The notes under the pieces: model-generated
Databases searched by the model: none
The model's input: the letters and a program-made list of their open reading frames with translations, nothing else
What the model was told of the DNA's origin: nothing
Part shown: one piece after another, positions 1 to 5,092 of the stretch
Layout: each line of letters begins with the position of its first letter
Position numbering within the stretch: position 1 is the first letter of the stretch
DNA from: an uncultured Nitrospinaceae bacterium
GTDB lineage: Bacteria > Nitrospinota > Nitrospinia > Nitrospinales > VA-1
DNA: 5,282 nucleotides
Direction of reading: 5' to 3'
Assembly: GCA_905182935.1 (NCBI GenBank)
Contig: CAJJDL010000239.1
Span: forward strand, 1 to 5,282
Translations under genes and position numbers: made by a program

Positions 1-14
1 AAAATCAAACCGGC

Positions 15-44
15 ACCAGAGTGGGTATTATTACCCGCTCTGGT
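15..44. repeat. Stem-loop upstream of the heme subunit gene
   Basis: Thirteen-base arms (15-27, ACCAGAGTGGGTA; 32-44, TACCCGCTCTGGT) pair fully, with one G-T wobble, around a four-base TTAT loop. Two more pairs (13-14 with 46-47) are possible if A45 bulges. On the + strand no T-run follows, so it is not a canonical intrinsic terminator in that direction. On the - strand a weak T-rich stretch (GGTTTGATTTT) follows after a few bases. It could be a factor-assisted terminator or mRNA-stabilising hairpin between an upstream gene and the gene at 121, or part of the 3' end of an upstream coding region. The structure is seen directly; its role is inferred. Confidence 0.6.
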
Positions 45-47
45 AGC

Positions 48-62
48 TGATTTGTGAAATCA
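48..62. promoter_or_regulatory. 15-bp dyad, possible operator
   Basis: The sequence TGATTTGTGAAATCA is a perfect inverted repeat of six-base arms (TGATTT / AAATCA) around a three-base centre. It sits about 60 bases before the start codon at 121. The half-sites recall FNR/CRP-type boxes (TTGAT...ATCAA), but the spacing between the TGAT and ATCA cores is seven bases, not the four of FNR. No regulator is assigned. A chance dyad in AT-rich DNA is a real alternative. I see no convincing -35/-10 pair next to it. Confidence 0.3.
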
Positions 63-109
63 AAATAATTTAGAGTGAACTTTAAAATACAACAAGATCT
101 GCTAACAGA

Positions 110-115
110 GGAGGT
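110..115 (+). promoter_or_regulatory. Ribosome binding site that fixes a GTG start
   Basis: GGAGGT, within AGAGGAGGT, is a near-perfect anti-16S match. It lies five bases before the GTG at 121-123. It settles the non-ATG start, which opens directly into a classical signal peptide (MKHSKLIK followed by a hydrophobic core). This is the strongest Shine-Dalgarno sequence in the window and fits a highly translated gene. Confidence 0.85.
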
Positions 116-120
116 AAACT

Positions 121-1104
121 GTGAAACATAGTAAATTAATAAAAACAATAATAGTTGCTTTTACGCTGGGTATATTTACTGTAGCTAATGCAGCTGATAT
201 CAAGGCAGTAAAAGTAAGTGGAGCGATTCCAATATCTGCAGATGATCCATTTTGGTCAGAGCGATATGGTCCAACAGCTCTGAAACATGTAGTCATCGAT
301 ATGGATCCTCAGATGATTACAAATCCAATGTGGCCAAATCCAGCAGTTAAGTATGTTTTCGTTAAAGCTGCGACGAACGGCAAAGAAATCGCTGTTCATC
401 TTGAGTATGGTGATGCTACTAGAAACGACATCATGGTTACGTCCCAGCAGTATAAGGACCAAGCTGCGATAATGTTTCCAGTGAATCAAAGTGGCGAAGA
501 GCCCCCATTCACAATGGGTGGAGACGGCGAACGCGTTAACATCTGGCAATGGAAAGCTACATGGAACAAAGAAGGTACAACCAGAAGCAGCATGCAGGAT
601 CTGGAAGATCAGTATGCATACATGGCAATGGGATCAGGTTCTTACTATATGTATGAGCCCGATGGTAAATTGTCTGGTATAGATACTGCTCACCAGTCTG
701 GCACAAAAACAGGTTCTTATAAGAACCGTGGAGCTGGCGACATCAGCAAACGTTCTACCAATATTGACTTTGGTATGGGTCAGAACGAAGGTGTCTTCAA
801 TCCTGGACGGGCTACAAAGAACATCCTTTCGGATGCTAGTTTGCGTGTATCGGCTGTAGAAGATCTGAATGCTGAAGGTTTCAGCACATTAACCACCCAA
901 GCTCATCAAGATGTTGATGGTAATGGTAACTGGAGAAATAACCGCTGGGCGGTTGTATTCAAACGTAACCTAAGCACTGGTGATAGCAATGATACACAGT
1001 TCACAGGTGGTAAAACACCTATGGCAATTGCTATTTGGAACGGTGGTAATAAAGAAAGAAACGGACAGAAAGCGGTTACGCAGTGGAATACACTTCACTA
1101 CTAA
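121..1104 (+). CDS. Exported heme b (gamma) subunit of a type II DMSO reductase-family enzyme, NxrC/EbdC-like
   Basis: A 327-residue protein of the ethylbenzene dehydrogenase-related heme-binding family. These gamma subunits carry one heme b and pass electrons between the iron-sulfur beta subunit of a molybdenum enzyme and a cytochrome or the membrane chain, outside the cytoplasm. A Sec signal peptide spans residues 1-24, with likely cleavage at ANA|AD. Family landmarks in order are DDPFW (41-45), the segment AAIMFPV (115-121), FTMGG followed by VNIWQWKATW (130-148), GFSTLTTQ (253-260), RWAVVFKRNL (275-284) and the C-terminal MAIAIWNGGNKERNG (301-315). In EbdC the heme iron is held by a Met and a Lys; by position Met118 and Lys281 are the likely equivalents here (inference). 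The start is GTG with a strong ribosome binding site, and a strong terminator follows. Catalytic alpha and beta subunits are not in the window. The family is clear, but the exact enzyme (nitrite oxidoreductase or selenate, chlorate, dimethylsulfide or hydrocarbon enzymes) cannot be fixed from this subunit. The gene is richer in G+C than the flagellar genes. Confidence 0.85.
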   Translation: MKHSKLIKTIIVAFTLGIFTVANAADIKAVKVSGAIPISADDPFWSERYGPTALKHVVIDMDPQMITNPMWPNPAVKYVFVKAATNGKEIAVHLEYGDATRNDIMVTSQQYKDQAAIMFPVNQSGEEPPFTMGGDGERVNIWQWKATWNKEGTTRSSMQDLEDQYAYMAMGSGSYYMYEPDGKLSGIDTAHQSGTKTGSYKNRGAGDISKRSTNIDFGMGQNEGVFNPGRATKNILSDASLRVSAVEDLNAEGFSTLTTQAHQDVDGNGNWRNNRWAVVFKRNLSTGDSNDTQFTGGKTPMAIAIWNGGNKERNGQKAVTQWNTLHY

Positions 1105-1130
1105 TCTGAGTAAAGTCTGCCAGTTAAATA

Positions 1131-1175
1131 CCGGGGAAGGATCGGCTTAGGTCGAATCTTCCCCGGTTTTTTTTT
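1131..1175 (+). terminator. Strong intrinsic terminator after the heme subunit gene
   Basis: A nine-base perfect stem (CCGGGGAAG at 1131-1139 with CTTCCCCGG at 1158-1166) can extend inward by a G-T wobble and, past one A-A mismatch, a few further pairs. It is followed at once by nine T residues (1167-1175). It lies 26 bases after the stop codon at 1102-1104. It ends the heme subunit transcript and insulates it from the convergent rhodanese gene. In the opposite direction no T-run follows the stem, so it is best read as acting on the + strand. Confidence 0.95.
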
Positions 1176-1189
1176 AAATTAAACAATAA

Positions 1190-1507
1190 TTATTTTACTA
1201 AATCCCAGCCCATATCTTCCCACCGTTGCATCCCACCGTCACTTACACAAATAATATTATCTAAACCCGCTCCCTGAAGAGATTCTGCCGCCATTTTAGC
1301 GCGACCACCCATTTTACAGTGAACATAGACATTCTTATATTTTTTAAGAGCATCAACTTCACCAGCGACTTCTTCATGGCCAGTATTTTGAGCACCTTTA
1401 ATATGCCCCTCATTAAATTCAGAAGCAGATCGAACATCCAAAATTAAGTCATCAGAGGTAAGATTTCCTACACGATTATGCAATTCATCAGCTGAAATAT
1501 GCTCCAT
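1190..1507 (-). CDS. Single-domain rhodanese-like sulfurtransferase
   Basis: A 105-residue protein made of one rhodanese domain, the usual size for stand-alone GlpE/PspE-type proteins. Visible motifs are LILDVRSASEFNEGHIKGA (21-39), matching the family's D-V-R...E...GHI-GA signature, and the active-site loop HCKMGGRA, with Cys64 as the persulfide-carrying residue in a six-residue loop (CKMGGR). The C-terminal GGMQRWEDMGW matches the conserved GG...W...G ending. There is no signal peptide, so it is probably cytoplasmic. The start ATG (1505-1507) has AGGAGA four bases upstream on the - strand. The family moves sulfane sulfur from donors such as thiosulfate or carrier proteins to thiol or cyanide acceptors; the substrate here is unknown. 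It is convergent with the heme subunit gene and divergent from flgF, so it is a monocistronic unit with no visible partner. Confidence 0.93.
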   Translation of the reverse strand: MEHISADELHNRVGNLTSDDLILDVRSASEFNEGHIKGAQNTGHEEVAGEVDALKKYKNVYVHCKMGGRAKMAAESLQGAGLDNIICVSDGGMQRWEDMGWDLVK

Positions 1508-1517
1508 AACATCTCCT

Positions 1518-1822
1518 AAAAAAAAGATAAATAATACGAATTATAAAATAAAAATTAAATCAAAAAAACAAAAGAATACAATTATTAATATAGTCTCACT
1601 ATGAGAAATATAAATATACTAACTTACTCTAACTAATTAAAAAATAACACTATATAGAAAAGAAGATATTTCCAAAACAGAAAATAAAAGGTAAATAATA
1701 CCAGAATGATAAATAAAAAAATAAATATAGAGTAATTATCAAATAAAGATCGCATAAATAAAAGCTTATTATAAAAGACTTTACAGTAAATAGACATCTC
1801 CCCAATAAATAATTTTACTATT
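1518..1822. other. Very AT-rich divergent intergenic spacer
   Basis: The gap between the divergent rhodanese gene and flgF is 370 bases, dominated by A and T runs. I find no reading frame with a ribosome binding site; the two ATG-initiated frames checked (1601 and 1706) end after 11 and 9 codons. A small dyad TCTCACTATGAGA (1594-1606) and a ten-base repeat TAAATAATAC (1528-1537 and 1692-1701) are visible but could be chance. The spacer should hold the rhodanese promoter. If the sigma-54 promoter at its right end is real, it should also hold upstream binding sites for an enhancer-binding activator, possibly with A-tract curvature. No such site can be named by eye. Confidence 0.6.
1531..1545 (-). 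promoter_or_regulatory. Possible -10 region for the rhodanese gene
   Basis: On the - strand a perfect TATAAT (1545 to 1540) lies about 32 bases upstream of the start codon, and a second TATTAT (1536 to 1531) follows. No good -35 hexamer is found at 16-18 bases; only T-rich sequence is there. In DNA this rich in A+T such matches are common by chance, so this is only a candidate. Confidence 0.25.
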
Positions 1823-1838
1823 TGGTATAGGTATTGCT
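1823..1838 (+). promoter_or_regulatory. Sigma-54 (RpoN) type -24/-12 promoter of the flgF operon
   Basis: TGGTATAGGTATTGCT matches the RpoN consensus TGGCAC-N5-TTGCW at the key positions: TGG at 1823-1825, TTGC at 1834-1837 and a following T, with exact spacing between the GG and GC elements. It departs from consensus only at two bases of the CAC part (TAT). Transcription would start near 1848-1850, giving a leader of about 30 bases with the AAGGA ribosome binding site at 1867-1871. Rod and ring operons are known sigma-54 targets in many polar-flagellated bacteria, driven by FlrC/FleR/FlbD-type activators. The activator gene is not in the window. Confidence 0.65.
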
Positions 1839-1877
1839 CTATCTAAATATATAAATCAAAACAAACAAGGATTTAAA

Positions 1878-2669
1878 ATGCACGAAGGTCTAATCATAGC
1901 AGCGTCGGGCGGGGTAAAGCAGCAAATAAAAATGGACGTATTAGCAAATAATATGGCCAACATGAATAGTGCGGGATTTAAATCTGATGGACTAACTTTT
2001 AGAGAAATATACCCACCATTTGACGAAAAATCAAGCGTAATGGCAGGTCAGAATTCATTACAACCACCGAACGATTCTAGTGCAAACGTAGCATATGTTG
2101 CTGTAGATGATTTTTATACAGATCATTCTCAAGGAATAATGCAAAAGACAGGGAATGCACTCGACTTAAGTTTGGAAGGGGAAGGATTTTTTCAAGTAAA
2201 AACCCCTAACGGAATTCGATATACAAGAAACGGAAACTTTAGAATGGATAACCAAAATAATTTGGTTACACAAGATGGAAATTTTGTTCTTGATGAATCA
2301 CAACAGCAAATCACAATTGACGCAAATGGTGGACAAATAGCAATAGGGAAAGCTGGGAATATTACAGTTGGTAGAGGTTTACAAAATATTCAAGCTGGAC
2401 AAATTAGTCTAAATGAATTTGAAAATCAAAAAGTATTGGTGAAAGAGGGAAATGGACTATACCAATTAATGGACCCAGAAGTGGAACCAATCCCAGCTAC
2501 TAATATAACAGTACACCAAGGATATCTAGAACGGTCAAATGTAAACTCAATAGAAGAAATGACAAATATGATAACGGCCATCCGGGCATTTGAAGCCTAT
2601 CAAAAGGTAATACAGACTTTAGACGAGGCGGATGACCAGGCTGTCAATTCAATTGGAAGAGTAGTCTAA
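1878..2669 (+). CDS. flgF: Flagellar proximal rod protein FlgF
   Basis: A 263-residue member of the flagellar rod/hook family (FlgB, C, E, F, G), near the usual FlgF length. FlgF is a rod component of the basal-body axle in the periplasm and is secreted by the flagellar type III system without a cleaved signal. The N-terminal rod signature LANNMANMNSAGFKSD is at 22-37. The central motif TGNALDLSLEGEGFFQVKTP runs from 91 to 110, followed by YTRNGNF (115-121). The C-terminal coiled-coil segment GYLERSNVNSIEEMTNMI is at 215-232, continuing with AIRAFEAYQKVIQ. It is called FlgF rather than FlgG because of the N-terminus (IIAASGGVKQQ, like the SGAKQ of FlgF), the absence of the FlgG rod-specific segment and its place before a clear flgG. 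AAGGA lies six bases before the ATG. It is first in the operon, behind the sigma-54 promoter candidate. Confidence 0.93.
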   Translation: MHEGLIIAASGGVKQQIKMDVLANNMANMNSAGFKSDGLTFREIYPPFDEKSSVMAGQNSLQPPNDSSANVAYVAVDDFYTDHSQGIMQKTGNALDLSLEGEGFFQVKTPNGIRYTRNGNFRMDNQNNLVTQDGNFVLDESQQQITIDANGGQIAIGKAGNITVGRGLQNIQAGQISLNEFENQKVLVKEGNGLYQLMDPEVEPIPATNITVHQGYLERSNVNSIEEMTNMITAIRAFEAYQKVIQTLDEADDQAVNSIGRVV

Positions 2670-2708
2670 CAACATATAAAAATAAAACTACAAGAAGAAA
2701 GGGACCAG

Positions 2709-3497
2709 ATGATTAGAGCTTTATACACGGCAGCGACAGGAATGAATGCACAAGAATTAAATGTAAGCGTAATTTCCAATAATATTGCCAACGTAAACTC
2801 GGCGGGATTCAAAAAAAGTAGAGCTGAATTTCAGGACCTGATGTATCAAAACCTCCGGTTAGTTGGAACACTATCTCCAAATGGAGATCAAGTTCCAACG
2901 GGTACGCAATTAGGACTAGGAACTAAAACGGCATCAGTATCAAAAATATTTATACAAGGAGATTTTATTCAAACACAAAAAGATTTAGATTTAGCAATAT
3001 CAGGAAAGGGATTTTTTCAAATTACTCAACCCGACGGAACAATTGGTTATACAAGAGCAGGCTCTATGAAGCTAGATAATACCGCACAAATGGTAACAGC
3101 AGATGGATTAATACTTGAACCGGCAATTACGGTACCACCAGATGCATTAAACGTTTCTGTTGATACCCAAGGAAGCGTATCAGTTCTGCAACCAGGAGCT
3201 ACAGCGCCAACAGTTTTAGGAACAATACAAATAGCTACATTCCAAAATGAATCAGGTTTGATGGCACTGGGAGCAAATATGTTCAAAGAAACAGATGCAT
3301 CAGGCACAGCAACAATTGGTGGTCCAGGAACTGATGATCGTGGACAAATGCAACAAGGGTTTCTTGAAATGTCCAATGTCAGCGTAGTTGAAGAGATGGT
3401 TAATTTGATATCAGCGCAAAGAGCATATGAAACAAATTCAAGAACAGTACAGACGGCAGATGAAATGTTACAAACCGCTAACAACATGAAAAGATAA
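2709..3497 (+). CDS. flgG: Flagellar distal rod protein FlgG
   Basis: A 262-residue protein of the typical FlgG length. FlgG forms the distal rod that crosses the periplasm, inside the P- and L-rings. The N-terminus MIRALYTAATGMNAQE and the rod signature SNNIANVNSAGFKKS (23-37) are near consensus. The segment MYQNLRLVGTLSPNGDQ through PTGTQLGLGTK (45-73) corresponds to the FlgG-specific stretch that makes the rod stiff and is missing in the hook protein FlgE. Further landmarks are LDLAISGKGFFQI (93-105), YTRAGSM (114-120) and the C-terminal helix SNVSVVEEMVNLISAQRAYE (222-241), ending in TADEMLQTANNMKR. A ribosome binding site (AAAGGG, 2698-2703) lies five bases before the ATG. It starts 39 bases after flgF and is paralogous to it, and its C-terminus is close to those of FlgG in delta-type Proteobacteria and Nitrospirota. 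Confidence 0.97.
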   Translation: MIRALYTAATGMNAQELNVSVISNNIANVNSAGFKKSRAEFQDLMYQNLRLVGTLSPNGDQVPTGTQLGLGTKTASVSKIFIQGDFIQTQKDLDLAISGKGFFQITQPDGTIGYTRAGSMKLDNTAQMVTADGLILEPAITVPPDALNVSVDTQGSVSVLQPGATAPTVLGTIQIATFQNESGLMALGANMFKETDASGTATIGGPGTDDRGQMQQGFLEMSNVSVVEEMVNLISAQRAYETNSRTVQTADEMLQTANNMKR

Positions 3498-3514
3498 AAC
3501 TAGGAAATAAAAAT

Positions 3515-4252
3515 ATGATTAATAAACGCAAAAAAAAATACTTTACCCTCTTAATAGCGTTGGGATTATTTCTAATCACAGCCTCAATATCTTGGGCAAA
3601 ATCAGAAAAACCAATAGTAATTACCGCCGAAGAAATTAGAGAAAGAGCAGAAAATTTCTTAATGAATAACTTAGATTGGCCTCCTGAATCAATGGATATA
3701 AAGGTGAGATATGAGGCAAAAGACCTTTCGTTTAAGGAGGGGAACTTAAGCCTAGTATTTGATATGCGAAAAAATTCAAGAGCAATCGGACGAATACCGC
3801 TAACGGTTCAAGTCAAATTGAACGATAAGTTTATAAGAAGACTTCGCGTGGATGCAAAAGTAGGGGTCTACCAGGATGTAGTTAAAACGGTAAATTCAAT
3901 TCAGCGTGGGAATGTAATCAGCGAATCAGACGTAATAATAGAACGAACACGATCAGAAAAAATATTTCAAAATGTTGCAACTCAGTTGGATAAGGTAATC
4001 GGTAAGGCAGCGAAAAAAAATATTCAGATTGGGAAAATAATAAAAATTAGAGACATGAAAGAAGTCCCCACAATTAAAAGGGGATCAAGAGTAAGGATAA
4101 TAGCAAAAAGGGGATCTATGAGAATCACCGCACCCGGAGCTGCACGCGAAGATGGTTTTAAAAACAGTATTGTTCAGGTAGTGAACCTTGAGACAAAAAA
4201 ACTAGTTTATGCAGAAGTAATTGATGCGAATACGGTCGAGGTAAAATTCTAA
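3515..4252 (+). CDS. flgA: Flagellar P-ring assembly chaperone FlgA
   Basis: A 245-residue exported protein. FlgA is a periplasmic chaperone that helps FlgI polymerise into the P-ring around the FlgG rod. A Sec signal peptide covers residues 1-28 (MINKRKKKYF, then a hydrophobic core, likely cleavage at SWA|KS). The middle, about 118-180, fits an SAF-type domain (DVVKTVNSIQRGNVISESDV, then IGKAAKKNIQIGKIIKIRD). The C-terminal beta-rich part (about 189-243) follows the FlgA pattern G..V.I.......I...G.A..DG......V.N...K....A.V, ending in ANTVEV. KRGS occurs twice ten residues apart (188-191 and 198-201). TAGGAA (3501-3506) serves as ribosome binding site. It starts 17 bases after flgG and its stop codon abuts the flgH start. 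Sequence conservation of FlgA is generally low, so the call rests on the domain pattern plus its place between flgG and flgH. Confidence 0.9.
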   Translation: MINKRKKKYFTLLIALGLFLITASISWAKSEKPIVITAEEIRERAENFLMNNLDWPPESMDIKVRYEAKDLSFKEGNLSLVFDMRKNSRAIGRIPLTVQVKLNDKFIRRLRVDAKVGVYQDVVKTVNSIQRGNVISESDVIIERTRSEKIFQNVATQLDKVIGKAAKKNIQIGKIIKIRDMKEVPTIKRGSRVRIIAKRGSMRITAPGAAREDGFKNSIVQVVNLETKKLVYAEVIDANTVEVKF

Positions 4253-4255
4253 ATG
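4238..4255 (+). promoter_or_regulatory. Zero-gap flgA/flgH junction with internal ribosome binding site
   Basis: The flgA stop TAA (4250-4252) is followed directly by the flgH ATG (4253-4255), giving TAAATG. The only ribosome binding site, GAGGT (4238-4242), lies inside the end of flgA, ten bases before the ATG, which is a little far. This arrangement suggests translational coupling, with ribosomes ending flgA re-initiating on flgH. Confidence 0.55.
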
Positions 4256-4990
4256 AAAATCAAATTTTTGAGGTTATATAAAAAAGTTTTGCTTATAGGA
4301 TTATTATCAGCAACTTCCATTAATTTAGCAGGATGTGCAAACACGTTAAATTTATTAGATTCAAAGTCATCTAAAATTCCAGAAAAAATATATAAAAAAG
4401 CGACCCCAGTAAAATATAACGATGGAGGAATCTGGCCTGGAGACACAGCAAGAAACCTTCTTTTTGAAGACACTAAAGCAAGACAAATAGGGGATCTCGT
4501 GACGGTGGTACTAAATGAAATATCTTCATCAACTCAAACAGCAACAACAGACACATCTAATTCAGGAAGTCTAGGCCTATCAACAAGTGGTATTTTAGGT
4601 CTACCTAGTGATATGGGTATTAAAAATTTCCTTGGGATGGGGACGCCTTTTAACCCTGCAGCATCAGCGACTAATGAAAGAAGCAAGCAAGGTGCTGGAA
4701 CAACAACAAGAAGTGGAACCTTAACAGGAACATTATCAGCAACGATTATTGCTATTAATGCAAGTGGAAACTTTCATATTGAAGGTAAACGTTCCGTAAC
4801 AATAAATAATGAAGAGCAGTTAATGGTTCTAACAGGAATAATTCGTCCATCAGATGTAAATTACAACAATACAATTAATTCTTCATTAATAGCCGATGCG
4901 TCTATTACTTATTCCGGAGAAGGCGTAATCGCAGATGAACAACGCTCAGGTTGGATGATGAGAATTCTAAGTGTAGTGTGGCCATTTTAA
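4253..4990 (+). CDS. flgH: Flagellar L-ring lipoprotein FlgH
   Basis: A 245-residue lipoprotein of normal FlgH length. FlgH forms the L-ring, the bushing through which the rod passes the outer membrane, so the cell should be diderm. The lipoprotein signal ends in the lipobox LAGC, with Cys28 as the lipidated residue. Family motifs in order are GGIWPGDTARNLLFED (58-73), GDLVTVVLNEISSSTQTAT (80-98), a Ser/Gly/Thr-rich middle, and then the hallmark C-terminal half: GTLTGTLSATIIAINASGN (155-173), IEGKRSVTINNEEQLMVLTG (176-195), IRPSDV (197-202), NTINSSLIADASITYSGEG (206-224) and the terminal GWMMRILSVVWPF. Nothing is broken or truncated. It directly follows flgA and is the last recognised flagellar gene in the window. 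Confidence 0.97.
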   Translation: MKIKFLRLYKKVLLIGLLSATSINLAGCANTLNLLDSKSSKIPEKIYKKATPVKYNDGGIWPGDTARNLLFEDTKARQIGDLVTVVLNEISSSTQTATTDTSNSGSLGLSTSGILGLPSDMGIKNFLGMGTPFNPAASATNERSKQGAGTTTRSGTLTGTLSATIIAINASGNFHIEGKRSVTINNEEQLMVLTGIIRPSDVNYNNTINSSLIADASITYSGEGVIADEQRSGWMMRILSVVWPF

Positions 4991-4996
4991 AGATCA

Positions 4997-5018
4997 AACT
5001 TTTTTAAAAAAGGAAGTT
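4997..5018 (+). terminator. Weak A/T hairpin after flgH, possible terminator
   Basis: AACTTTTTT at 4997-5005 can pair with AAGGAAGTT (5010-5018) as nine pairs, two of them G-T, around an AAAA loop. AGTATTTTT follows. An alternative zero-loop palindrome CTTTTTTAAAAAAG (4999-5012) uses the same bases. The stem is poor in G+C, so termination would be weak or partial. It lies six bases after the flgH stop. Read-through into the next gene remains possible. Confidence 0.3.
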
Positions 5019-5092
5019 AGTATTTTTAAATTTATTTAGCATAATTTTTTACACATGAATAAATTAAAAACCATGATTATAAATAAAACAAA

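Noticed and set aside
1..57. 3' end of an upstream coding region
   Set aside because: All three + strand frames are open from the left edge to stops at 44-46, 48-50 or 55-57. With fewer than 20 codons visible and no recognisable motif, the frame cannot be chosen, so no partial gene is annotated.
48..62. A canonical FNR box
   Set aside because: The spacing between TGAT and ATCA is seven bases rather than four, so it is listed only as an unassigned dyad.
256..549. A 97-codon - strand frame, and shorter + and - strand frames, overlapping the heme subunit gene
   Set aside because: They lie within a gene with a signal peptide, family motifs and a strong ribosome binding site, and their translations show no recognisable motif.
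1528..1701. Direct repeats TAAATAATAC as iterons or a CRISPR-like array
   Set aside because: Only two copies 164 bases apart, in extremely AT-rich DNA, with no regular spacing; chance is sufficient.
3047..3487. A 146-codon open frame on the - strand inside flgG
   Set aside because: It is fully antisense to a well-conserved flgG. Its translation resembles no protein family, and it has no separate promoter. Long antisense frames arise easily opposite genes with biased codons.
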